Positions 1 through 7,408 of a stretch of 22,569 bases of DNA are shown here, in pieces. The notes beneath the pieces were generated by a model that was given only the letters and a program-made list of their open reading frames with translations, did no database searches and was not told the DNA's origin. The DNA comes from Actinomycetota bacterium (GTDB lineage: Bacteria > Actinomycetota > Acidimicrobiia > Acidimicrobiales > AC-25): NCBI GenBank assembly GCA_005888395.1, contig VAXF01000096.1, positions 1 to 22,569 on the forward strand, in the 5' to 3' direction. Each line of letters starts with the position of its first letter. Position 1 is the first letter of the stretch. A program made the position numbers and the translations under genes.

Positions 1-2
1 TC

Positions 3-56
3 CGGCTGGCCCGCATCCTCGAGCAGGCCCGCCCCTGGCCCCGCCACGCGCCCTAG
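3..56 (+). CDS. possible 3' end of an unidentified gene (partial)
   Basis: An open + strand frame enters from the left edge and stops at TAG (54-56). It encodes about 17 residues ending RPWPRHAP. It would converge with the PAC2 gene, leaving 9 bp between the two stops, and that tight packing is the main reason to take it as real. Nothing in the short tail identifies a family. It could equally be non-coding. Confidence 0.3.
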   Translation, partial: RLARILEQARPWPRHAP

Positions 57-65
57 GGCGAAACG

Positions 66-929
66 TCAGTCGCCGCCGTGCTCGCGGAGGAACTTCTCGA
101 GCTCGGCGGCGAGGGCGTCACCCGAGGGGAGGTTGGCCTCCGCCTCGTCGAGCTCGTCGACCCGCTCCTCGAGCTGGCGCACGTAGCCGGCGACGTCGTC
201 GTCGGACTCCACCACCTCGGTCACCTGCCGCTCGTAGTCGGCGGCGGCCAGCTCGAGGTCGGTGGTGAGGACGGGGCTCGACAGGAGGCTCGACGTGCGC
301 TGCACGAGGGCGAGCGCCGCCTTCGGCGAGGGCGTCGCGGCCACGTAATGGGGGACGGCGGCCCAGAGCGACGCCGACGGGATGCCGGCCTGCCGGCAGG
401 CGTCGTGGAGGACGCCCACGATGCCGGTGGGGCCCTCGTAGCGCGAGCGCTCGAGACCGAGGCGCGCCACCAGGTCGGGATCGGCGGCCGTACCGGTGAC
501 CCGCACCGGCCGCGAGTGGGCGACGTCGGCCAGCAGCGCGCCGAGCGCAAGCATCATCTCGACGCCCAGCTCGCGCGCGATCCCCACCACCTGCTCGCAG
601 AACGTCCTCCATCGCAGCTGGGGCTCGACGCCTAGGAGCACGACGACGTCGCGCTGGGTGCGGGGAAGAGTTCCGGCCGACAGCTCGTTGGACGGCCAGA
701 TGATCTCGCGCGTGATGCCGTCGGCCAGGTGGACCTGGGGCCGCGTGCTCGAGAAGTCGTAGAAGATCTCCGGGTCGATCGTGGCAAACGGACGAGCGTC
801 CCACCGGTCGAGCAGGTACCGGCCCGCGGTGGTGGCGGCGTCGGCGGCGTCGTTCCAGCCCTCGAAGGCAGCGACGAGGACGGGCCGGCGGAGGCGGGGA
901 TGATCCGACCAGCGCACATGGTCCATCAT
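66..929 (-). CDS. PAC2 family protein (proteasome-assembly-chaperone-like)
   Basis: This 287-aa protein shows the actinobacterial PAC2 signature blocks in order: AFEGWNDAADA near residues 21-31, GALLADVAHSRPV near 130-142, SRYEGPTGIVGVLHDAC near 162-178, and SLWAAVPHYVA near 187-197. The C-terminal 60 residues are acidic and helical, probably a coiled coil (LEERVDELDEAEA). The family is named after a eukaryotic proteasome assembly chaperone; its role in actinobacteria is not settled, so no function is assigned. The start is the first of two adjacent ATG codons (929 and 926). A -10-like TAGCTT lies 5 nt upstream of ATG 929 and 8 nt upstream of ATG 926, and there is no Shine-Dalgarno sequence, which suggests a leaderless mRNA. 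The gene diverges from the lhr helicase gene across only 17 bp. Confidence 0.9.
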   Translation of the reverse strand: MMDHVRWSDHPRLRRPVLVAAFEGWNDAADAATTAGRYLLDRWDARPFATIDPEIFYDFSSTRPQVHLADGITREIIWPSNELSAGTLPRTQRDVVVLLGVEPQLRWRTFCEQVVGIARELGVEMMLALGALLADVAHSRPVRVTGTAADPDLVARLGLERSRYEGPTGIVGVLHDACRQAGIPSASLWAAVPHYVAATPSPKAALALVQRTSSLLSSPVLTTDLELAAADYERQVTEVVESDDDVAGYVRQLEERVDELDEAEANLPSGDALAAELEKFLREHGGD

Positions 930-933
930 TCGC

Positions 934-940
934 GAAGCTA
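934..940. promoter_or_regulatory. overlapping divergent -10 elements (PAC2 / lhr)
   Basis: The minus strand reads TAGCTT (940-935), 5 nt before the PAC2 ATG at 929. The plus strand reads GAAGCT (934-939), 7 nt before the lhr GTG at 947. Both match the A2/T6 core of an actinobacterial -10 hexamer and share five base pairs. This is inferred from position and sequence only. Confidence 0.5.
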
Positions 941-946
941 CCCCTG

Positions 947-2116
947 GTGGTCGACCTGAACTGCCTCGCGGCCTTTTCGCCCCTTACGCGTGCCTGGTTC
1001 GAGGCCACGTTCGACGCGCCGACGGCAGCGCAGGACCAGGGATGGCCGGCTATCGCGCGCGGCGAGCACACCCTGATCCTCGCCCCGACCGGATCCGGCA
1101 AGACACTGGCCGCGTTCCTGTGGGCGATCGACCGACTCATGACGTCCGAGTTGGCCGCGGGCGAGCCGCGGCGTTGCCGCGTGCTCTACGTCTCGCCGTT
1201 GAAGGCGCTGACCTACGACGTCGAGCGCAACCTGCGGGCTCCGCTCGCGGGGATCGCCATCGAGGCGGAGCGCCGGGGCGAGCAGGTGCGGGCCCTTCGC
1301 GTCGCCACGCGCACGGGCGACACGCCGGAGTCCGACCGCCGCGACATCGTGCGTCACCCGCCCGACGTGCTCATCACCACTCCCGAGTCGCTCTACCTGA
1401 TGCTCACGTCGGGCGCCCGGAAGGTGCTGGCGACCGTCGAGCACGTGATCGTCGACGAGATCCATGCCGTGGCCGGCACCAAGCGCGGCGCGCACCTGGC
1501 GCTCTCGTTGGAGCGGCTCGAGCGCCTCTGCCCGCAGCCGCCGCAGCGCATCGGGCTGTCGGCCACGCAGCGGCCGCTCGACGAGATCGCCCGGTTCCTC
1601 GGCGGCCAGCGCGACGGGCGCCCGAGGGCGGTGAGCGTCGTCGACGCCGGCGTCCGCAAGCCGCTCGAGCTGGAGGTGATCGTCCCGGTCGAGGACATGG
1701 GCGAGCCCGGGCAGGCCGCGAGCGACGATCCCGAGACCCGTCACTCGATCTGGCCGGCCATCACCCCGGTGCTGCTCGACCTGATCAGAGAGCACCGCTC
1801 CACCCTGGTCTTCGTCAACGCCCGCCGCCTTGCGGAGCGGCTGGCGTCGCGGCTCAACGAGCTCGCGGGCGAGGAGCTGGTGCGCGCCCACCACGGGTCG
1901 ATCGCGCGCGAGCAGCGGCTCGAGATCGAGGACGCGCTGAAGGCGGGCAAGCTGCCGGCGCTGGTGGCCACGTCGAGCCTCGAGCTCGGCATCGACATGG
2001 GTGCCATCGACCTCGTGGTGCAGGTCGAGGCGCCGGCGTCCGTTGCCAGCGGCCTCCAGCGCATCGGACGCGCCGGCCATCGCGGATATTCCCGAAGTAC
2101 CGGGGCGACCTCGTGA
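947..2116 (+). CDS. lhr: Lhr-family ATP-dependent helicase, N-terminal part (frame broken)
   Basis: This part holds both RecA-like domains of an Lhr (large helicase-related) superfamily 2 helicase, a 3'-5' DNA translocase linked to DNA repair in mycobacteria. Walker A APTGSGKT is at residues 46-53, the DEIH box at 170-173, SAT (motif III) at 205-207, and motif VI QRIGRAGH at 371-378. Directly after motif VI the frame is lost: the conserved block that should lead to FPKYRGDL is missing and the ORF ends 11 residues later at TGA (2114-2116). The downstream frame resumes at 2089. Family consensus places about 10 residues between these points where only 8 nt remain, so about 22 nt appear to be missing. 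GTG 947 gives the expected N-terminus (FSPLTRAWFEATFDAPT) with no Shine-Dalgarno sequence. Confidence 0.85.
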   Translation: MVDLNCLAAFSPLTRAWFEATFDAPTAAQDQGWPAIARGEHTLILAPTGSGKTLAAFLWAIDRLMTSELAAGEPRRCRVLYVSPLKALTYDVERNLRAPLAGIAIEAERRGEQVRALRVATRTGDTPESDRRDIVRHPPDVLITTPESLYLMLTSGARKVLATVEHVIVDEIHAVAGTKRGAHLALSLERLERLCPQPPQRIGLSATQRPLDEIARFLGGQRDGRPRAVSVVDAGVRKPLELEVIVPVEDMGEPGQAASDDPETRHSIWPAITPVLLDLIREHRSTLVFVNARRLAERLASRLNELAGEELVRAHHGSIAREQRLEIEDALKAGKLPALVATSSLELGIDMGAIDLVVQVEAPASVASGLQRIGRAGHRGYSRSTGATS

Positions 2117-5100
2117 GCGCGGCGGTGGTCGCCCAGCGCATGAAATCGGCGCTCATCGAGGAGACGCGCGTCCCCCGGAACCCCGTCGACGTACTCGCGC
2201 AGCAGATCGTGGCCATGTGCGCGGTCGAGGAGCTCTCGGTCGACGAGGTGGCCGCCGTCGTCGGGCGCGCGTACCCGTTTGCCGACCTGTCGCGAGAGCT
2301 GCTCGAGAACGTGCTCGACATGCTCGCCGGCAGGTATCCGTCGGACGAGTTCGCCGAGCTGCGGCCGCGCCTCAACTGGGACCGTGTCGCGGGCACGCTG
2401 CAGGCGCGTCCCGGCGCGCGCATGTTGGCGGTCACCAGCGGCGGGACGATCCCCGATCGCGGCCTCTACGGCGTTTTCACGCCCGCGGGCTCGCGGGTCG
2501 GCGAGCTCGACGAGGAGATGGTCTACGAGAGCCGGGTCGGAGAGACCTTCGTGCTCGGCGCGTCCACGTGGCGCATCGAGGAGATCACCCGCGACCGCGT
2601 GGTCGTCACGCCCGCGCCCGGCGAGCCGGGCAAGATGCCGTTCTGGCACGGCGACGGCCTCGGGCGGCCCGTCGAGCTCGGCCGGGCCATCGGCGCCTTC
2701 CTCCGCGATGTCGACTCGTGGGACGACGCCCGCCTGGCCGAGGAGTGCTCGCTCGACGAGCTCGCCGTCCGCAACCTTCGTGCGTATCTCGACGAGCAGC
2801 GCGAGGCGACCGGCGTCGTACCGAACGACCGGGAGATCGTCGTCGAGCGCTTTCGCGACGAGCTCGGCGACTGGCGGGTCTGCGTGCTCACGCCGTTCGG
2901 CGCGCGCGTGCACGCGCCGTGGGCGCTCGCGACCGAGGCCCGGTTGCACGATCGTCTCGCGGTCGAGGTGCAGACCATGTGGAGCGACGACGGCTTCGTC
3001 CTCCGCCTGCCCGAGTCAGACGAGCCGCCGCCGCTCGACGAGCTGCTTCCCGAGCCCGACGAGATCGAGGACCTCGTCGTCGGCCAGGTCGCCGACAGCG
3101 CGCTGTTTGCCGCCCGGTTCCGCGAGAACGCCGCCCGTGCCCTGCTGCTCCCCCGCCGGCGGCCGGGTTCCCGCACGCCCCTGTGGCAGCAGCGCCAGCG
3201 GGCGGCCGACCTGCTGGCGGTGGCGTCGCAGCACGGCTCGTTCCCGATCCTGCTCGAGACCTACCGCGAATGCCTGCGCGACGTCTTCGACCTGCCCGCG
3301 CTGGTCGAGCTCCTGCGCGATGTCCGGGCGCGCCGCGTGCGCGTCGTCTCGGTCGACACTGTGCGGCCCTCGCCGTTCGCATCCTCGCTCGCGTTCGCGT
3401 ACATCGCCACGTTCCTCTACGAGGGCGACGCTCCGCTGGCCGAACGGCGGGCCCAGGCCCTCAGCCTCGACCGTGACCTGCTGGCCGAGCTCCTCGGCGC
3501 CGAGGAGCTGCGCGAGCTCGTCGACCCGGGCGTCCTCGCAGAGCTCGAGGCCGAGCTCCAGGCGCTCGACGAGGCCCGATGGGCCGCGAGCGCCGACGAC
3601 GCCCACGACCTGCTGCGGCGCCTCGGCGACCTGACGGCCGAGGAGCTGCGGGCGCGGTCCACCGCCGACTTCACCGGCGAGCTCGTCGCCGGCCACCGGG
3701 CCGTTCCCGTGCGGGTCGTCGGCGAGGAGCGGCTGATCGCGGCCGAGGACGCGGGCCGGTACCGCGACGCGCTCGGCGCGATCCCGCCCGGCGGCGTTCC
3801 CGACGCGTTCCTCGAAGCCGTCGACGACCCGGTCGGCTCGTTGCTGCTGCGCTGGGCGAGGACCCACGGCCCGTTCGTCGCCGTCGAGCCCGCGAGCCGC
3901 TTCGGGCTGCCGGTCGAGCGGGTGGGGGACACACTGGCCCGCCTGGCGGACGAGGGACGGCTGCTCCGCGGCGAGTTCCGACCAACGGGACGGACACGCG
4001 AGTGGTGCCACCCGGAGGTGCTGAAGACGCTGCGGCGCCGCTCGCTGGCAGCGCTGCGGCGAGAGGTGGAGGCTGTGGAGCCGGCCGCGCTGGCGCGGTT
4101 CCTTCCTGCTTGGCACGGCGTGGGATCGAACGGCCGGGGCCTCGACCGGCTCCACGAGGTCGTCGCCCAGCTCCAGGGCGTGCCGATCCCCGCGTCCGTG
4201 CTCGAGCGCGACGTCCTCCCGGCGCGGGTCCGCGACTACTCGCCCCGGCTGCTCGACGAGCTGTGCGCGGCGGGCGACGTGATGTGGGTGGGCGCGGGAC
4301 CGCTCGGCCGCGACGACGGCCGTGTCGTGCTCTTGTTGCGCGACCGCGCCCCGCTCGTGCTCCCCGACCTGCAGCCTGCGGGCGAGCGTCCCGACGGTGC
4401 CGAGCACGAGCGCCTGCGCGAGGTGCTCGCGACGCGCGGCGCGTGCTTCTTCCGGGAGCTGGGCGGTGCCGACGACCGCGCGTCGCTCGACGCCCTGTGG
4501 GACCTCGTGTGGGCAGGCGAGGTCACCAATGACTCGTTCGCGCCGCTGCGGTACGCAAGACCCTCGTCGTCACGACCGAGACGGGCGTCTCGCCCGCGGC
4601 CCGGCTCGCTGACGGTCCTCGGCCCGCCGCGCGCCCAGGGTCGCTGGTCGCTCGTTGCAGGCTCGCAGCGCGGCGAGGTGTTGCCCACCGAGCGCGCCCA
4701 TGCTCGCGCCGGCATGCTGCTCGACCGCCACGGCGTCCTCACCCGGGAGGCGGTGCGCGGTGAGGGCGCGCCCGGCGGGTTCGCCGGCGTCTATCCCGTG
4801 CTGCGGGCGATGGAGGAGCGTGGCCGTGTGCGGCGCGGCTACTTCGTGGCCGGTCTCGGCGGCGCGCAGTTCGCCCTCCCCGGGGCCGTCGACCGTCTGC
4901 GCGCATGCCGCGACACCGGCACCGGCACCCGTACCGGCACGCTCGTGCTCGCCGCCACCGACCCCGCGAATCCTTACGGTGTCGCGTTGCCCTGGCCGGG
5001 CTCACCCGCCAGGCTCGCTCGCGCTGCGGGCGCGTACGTCGTGCTCGTCGACGGTGTGGCGTCGCTGTTCGTCGAACGCGGCGGGCGCGGGCTCGTTGCG

Positions 5101-5298
5101 TTGCGCCCACTCGACGGGGAGTGGGAGCGCGACGCGATCGCCGGTCTCGTCTCGTTGGTCGACGACGGCCGGCTCCGGCGCCTGGCCGTCGAACGCGTCG
5201 ACCCGGCGCTGGCGGCCCACCTTGCCGACGCCGGTTTCGTGCCGAGCCCCAAAGGCCTCGTGCGCTACGCCGAGCGCGGCCGGGTCAGCGCCGGGTGA
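2113..5298 (+). CDS. lhr: Lhr-family helicase, C-terminal part (continuation after frameshift)
   Basis: This is the remainder of the helicase in the next frame. Family similarity starts at FPKYRGDL (codon at 2089), before any start codon. If translated separately it could start at GTG 2113, which overlaps the upstream stop as GTGA, and would give 1061 aa. It carries the Lhr-associated region: VPRNPVDVLAQQ, then ETFVLGASTWRIEEI (around 2541-2585) and PFWHGDGLGRPVELG, then the long winged-helix and beta-barrel C-terminus. A basic Arg/Pro-rich linker at about 4555-4610 precedes LTVLGPP and GRWSL. The end matches known actinobacterial Lhr proteins (VYPVLRAMEE, GYFVAGLGGAQFALPGAVDRLR). With the N-terminal part the total is about 1,450 aa, the normal length for the family. 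The stop overlaps the stop of the convergent SCO6745-like gene by 14 bp. Confidence 0.85.
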   Translation: MSAAVVAQRMKSALIEETRVPRNPVDVLAQQIVAMCAVEELSVDEVAAVVGRAYPFADLSRELLENVLDMLAGRYPSDEFAELRPRLNWDRVAGTLQARPGARMLAVTSGGTIPDRGLYGVFTPAGSRVGELDEEMVYESRVGETFVLGASTWRIEEITRDRVVVTPAPGEPGKMPFWHGDGLGRPVELGRAIGAFLRDVDSWDDARLAEECSLDELAVRNLRAYLDEQREATGVVPNDREIVVERFRDELGDWRVCVLTPFGARVHAPWALATEARLHDRLAVEVQTMWSDDGFVLRLPESDEPPPLDELLPEPDEIEDLVVGQVADSALFAARFRENAARALLLPRRRPGSRTPLWQQRQRAADLLAVASQHGSFPILLETYRECLRDVFDLPALVELLRDVRARRVRVVSVDTVRPSPFASSLAFAYIATFLYEGDAPLAERRAQALSLDRDLLAELLGAEELRELVDPGVLAELEAELQALDEARWAASADDAHDLLRRLGDLTAEELRARSTADFTGELVAGHRAVPVRVVGEERLIAAEDAGRYRDALGAIPPGGVPDAFLEAVDDPVGSLLLRWARTHGPFVAVEPASRFGLPVERVGDTLARLADEGRLLRGEFRPTGRTREWCHPEVLKTLRRRSLAALRREVEAVEPAALARFLPAWHGVGSNGRGLDRLHEVVAQLQGVPIPASVLERDVLPARVRDYSPRLLDELCAAGDVMWVGAGPLGRDDGRVVLLLRDRAPLVLPDLQPAGERPDGAEHERLREVLATRGACFFRELGGADDRASLDALWDLVWAGEVTNDSFAPLRYARPSSSRPRRASRPRPGSLTVLGPPRAQGRWSLVAGSQRGEVLPTERAHARAGMLLDRHGVLTREAVRGEGAPGGFAGVYPVLRAMEERGRVRRGYFVAGLGGAQFALPGAVDRLRACRDTGTGTRTGTLVLAATDPANPYGVALPWPGSPARLARAAGAYVVLVDGVASLFVERGGRGLVALRPLDGEWERDAIAGLVSLVDDGRLRRLAVERVDPALAAHLADAGFVPSPKGLVRYAERGRVSAG

Positions 5299-6139
5299 GC
5301 TTGCTCGGGTCGCTCGGGTAGCCGCCCGAGTCGACCACGGCCTTGGCCCAGGGCTCGAGCAGCGCGAGCAGCTCGTCGGCGTCGTCGCCGAGCGCGTCGA
5401 CCACCCGCTGCTCGCCGCGGTCGGTCGCCTCTTCGATCGACGCCCGCAGCTCGACGCCTGCGTCCGTGAATCCGTCGCCGTCGACGAGGCCGCGCGAGCG
5501 CAGACGCTCGATGCCGGCTTCGATCTGATCGCTGCGCCACCCGCGCGTGGCGACGTAGGAGTTCAGGGGCAGCTTCCACCACAGCTCGGTGAGCAGGGTT
5601 ATCTCGACCGGGTCGACGCCGTGCGACACCCACGCCGCCGTGTGCGAGTCGCCGCGGTGCTCACGCACCAGGTCGGCCGCCCGCCAGAAGTCGCCGAAGG
5701 GGTCGCCGGGCCAGCCGAGCGAGCGCAGGCCGGAGAAGATCGGCCTGCCCTCGCCGGTGGCCGCGTCGGCCGCCCGTCGCAGCAACTCGCCGGCGCGAGC
5801 CAGGCCGGCGGGGGCGTCACCGAGGATCCGCATCAGCGACGCGGTGGCCCCGTGCTCGCGGGCCTTGAGGATCGAGGACGCGTCGGTCTTCGACCACCCT
5901 TCGGTGACAGCCGGGATCACGATGTCGGGGTTGAAGACCGCGAAGGCGGCGGTCACGACCTCGCCGGGGACCTGGCCCATGCATGCGCCGCGGCTGCAGA
6001 AGTACCCGGGCAGGTAGGAGAGGCCGAGCTCCTTGTAGCTGTCGTGCGCCTCGGGCGCGAAGTACACGTTGGCCGCGAGCGGCTCGACCAGGTCGCGGAG
6101 CCGGCGGCTCACGGCACGTACACGATCGTTTGGGGACAT
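5285..6139 (-). CDS. SCO6745 family protein (winged-helix-like, function unknown)
   Basis: This 284-aa protein matches the actinobacterial SCO6745 family. It shows HDSYKELGLSYLPGYFCSRGACMG near residues 32-55, FAVFNPDIVIPAV near 66-78, and GDSHTAAWVSHGVDPVEITLLTELW near 163-187. A helix-turn-helix-like stretch follows (WRSDQIEAGIERLRSRGLVDGDGFTDAG, about 201-228) and resembles a winged-helix tail. The biochemical role is unknown to me, and regulation by DNA binding is only a possibility. It is soluble, with no signal peptide or membrane helix. ATG 6139 has TAATGT exactly 6 nt upstream and no Shine-Dalgarno sequence, which points to leaderless translation. It is divergent from the P450 gene, whose own -10-like hexamer is identical, so the two may be co-expressed. 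Confidence 0.8.
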   Translation of the reverse strand: MSPNDRVRAVSRRLRDLVEPLAANVYFAPEAHDSYKELGLSYLPGYFCSRGACMGQVPGEVVTAAFAVFNPDIVIPAVTEGWSKTDASSILKAREHGATASLMRILGDAPAGLARAGELLRRAADAATGEGRPIFSGLRSLGWPGDPFGDFWRAADLVREHRGDSHTAAWVSHGVDPVEITLLTELWWKLPLNSYVATRGWRSDQIEAGIERLRSRGLVDGDGFTDAGVELRASIEEATDRGEQRVVDALGDDADELLALLEPWAKAVVDSGGYPSDPSKLTRR

Positions 6140-6145
6140 GGCCCG

Positions 6146-6151
6146 ACATTA
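6146..6151 (-). promoter_or_regulatory. -10 element of the SCO6745-like gene (leaderless)
   Basis: TAATGT on the minus strand is followed by the 6-nt spacer CGGGCC and ATG 6139. The spacing puts the transcription start at or next to the start codon. Confidence 0.55.
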
Positions 6152-6201
6152 GGGGGCGGACCGGCCATTTCGCACTGCCGTCCCCCTCTGCCGCCCTGCA
6201 G

Positions 6202-6207
6202 TAATGT
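6202..6207 (+). promoter_or_regulatory. -10 element of the P450 gene (leaderless)
   Basis: TAATGT is followed by 7 nt and GTG 6215. It is the same hexamer as at the divergent gene, 50 bp away. It supports GTG 6215 over GTG 6206, which overlaps the hexamer. Confidence 0.5.
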
Positions 6208-6214
6208 GACGCTC

Positions 6215-7405
6215 GTGTCAGCAATCGCGGAGCCGTTCGACCCCTTCGCCGGCGCCGAGCAGACGGTCGTCGGCGCCGTCCGCGACCCCTACCCGGCCCT
6301 CGCCGAGAAGCGGCGCACGACCCCGGTCGAGGTGGTCGACGAGGACTTCGGCCGGCACGTCGAGATCTACACCTACGAGGACGTCGAGCGGGTGCTGCGC
6401 GACAACCACACCTTCTCGTCCACCGTCTACGTCGAGGTCATGGGCCTGCTGATGGGCCACACCATCCTCGAGATGGACGAACCCGAGCACCGGCTCCACC
6501 GCCACCTCGTCTCGCACGCGTTCCGCCAGAAGGTGCTGGCCCACTGGGAGGACGCTCTCGTGGGCGAAGTCGTCGACGACCTGATCGACCGCTTCGCCGA
6601 CCGCGGCCGGGCCGACCTCGTGCGCGAGCTCACGTTCGCGTTCCCTGTGAAGGTCATCGCCGGCATCCTGGGCCTGCCGGAGCGCGACTACGTCCAGTTC
6701 CAGAAGTGGTCGCTCGCGCTGATCAGCGTGGCCTATGACTTCGACCGGGCGGTGGCGGCGTCACAGAGCCTCAAGGAGTACTTCGGCCCGATCGTCGACC
6801 AGCGCCGCGCCGAGCCCGCGGAAGACCTCATCAGCGACCTGTGCCAGGCGGAGGTCGACGGGCAGCGCCTGAGCGACGAGGAGATCTTCGCCTTTCTGCG
6901 CCTGCTGCTCCCGGCGGGGGTCGAGACGACCTACCGCTCGTCGGGCAACCTGCTGTTCGCGCTGCTCACGCACCCCGACCAGCTGGACGCGGTCCGTCGC
7001 GACCGATCGCTGTTGCCGCAGGCCATCGAGGAGGGGCTGCGGTGGGAGCCGCCGCTCCTGGGCATCATGCGGGCGCCGACCATCGACGTCGAGATCCGAG
7101 GTGTAGCGATTCCCGCGGGCACTGCGGTGGGCGTCAACATCGGGTCGGCCAACCGCGACGAGACGCGCTACGAGCGACCCGACGAGTTCGACATCCGCCG
7201 CGACCCGAAGCAGCACATTGCCTTCGGGTTCGGTCCCCACATGTGCCTCGGGATGCACCTGGCGCGGATGGAGACGCGCGTGGCGGTGAGTGCGGTACTC
7301 GACCGGCTCCCCAACCTGCGCCTCGATCCCGCTGACACGAGCGACGCGCACATCCACGGCGACATCTTCCGATCGCCGACCACGCTGCCGGTCCTCTTCG
7401 GCTGA
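6215..7405 (+). CDS. cytochrome P450
   Basis: This is a 396-aa soluble class I bacterial P450, a haem-thiolate monooxygenase. The I-helix oxygen-binding motif AGVETT is at residues 234-239, the K-helix ExxR is E273-R276, and the haem loop FGFGPHMCLG has axial Cys344. The HRLHRHLVSHAF block near 92-103 is the usual C-helix region. Length is typical for bacterial CYPs. The substrate cannot be told from sequence. No ferredoxin or ferredoxin reductase gene is in the window, so the redox partner must be elsewhere. GTG 6215 was chosen because TAATGT lies 7 nt upstream; GTG 6206 would add three residues. The frame stays open far upstream, but that part is antisense to the SCO6745-like and lhr genes and is not coding. 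Confidence 0.93.
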   Translation: MSAIAEPFDPFAGAEQTVVGAVRDPYPALAEKRRTTPVEVVDEDFGRHVEIYTYEDVERVLRDNHTFSSTVYVEVMGLLMGHTILEMDEPEHRLHRHLVSHAFRQKVLAHWEDALVGEVVDDLIDRFADRGRADLVRELTFAFPVKVIAGILGLPERDYVQFQKWSLALISVAYDFDRAVAASQSLKEYFGPIVDQRRAEPAEDLISDLCQAEVDGQRLSDEEIFAFLRLLLPAGVETTYRSSGNLLFALLTHPDQLDAVRRDRSLLPQAIEEGLRWEPPLLGIMRAPTIDVEIRGVAIPAGTAVGVNIGSANRDETRYERPDEFDIRRDPKQHIAFGFGPHMCLGMHLARMETRVAVSAVLDRLPNLRLDPADTSDAHIHGDIFRSPTTLPVLFG

Positions 7406-7408
7406 GGC

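Noticed and set aside
938..2080. 380-aa antisense frame across the lhr helicase domains
   Set aside because: It is opposite the intact Walker A, DEIH and motif VI coding sequence and is a shadow.
3016..4407. 463-aa open frame antisense to lhr
   Set aside because: It lies wholly opposite clear helicase coding sequence. Long antisense frames are common in GC-rich genes, and its product is low-complexity and matches nothing I know.
4912..4942. Short ACCGGC repeats in lhr
   Set aside because: They encode a few Thr-Gly pairs in frame inside the C-terminal domain. The repeats are imperfect and too few to be a regulatory or mobile repeat.
4655..6214. Upstream extension of the P450 frame to give a 916-aa protein
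   Set aside because: The extension runs out of frame through lhr and antisense through the SCO6745-like gene. A normal P450 starts at 6215.
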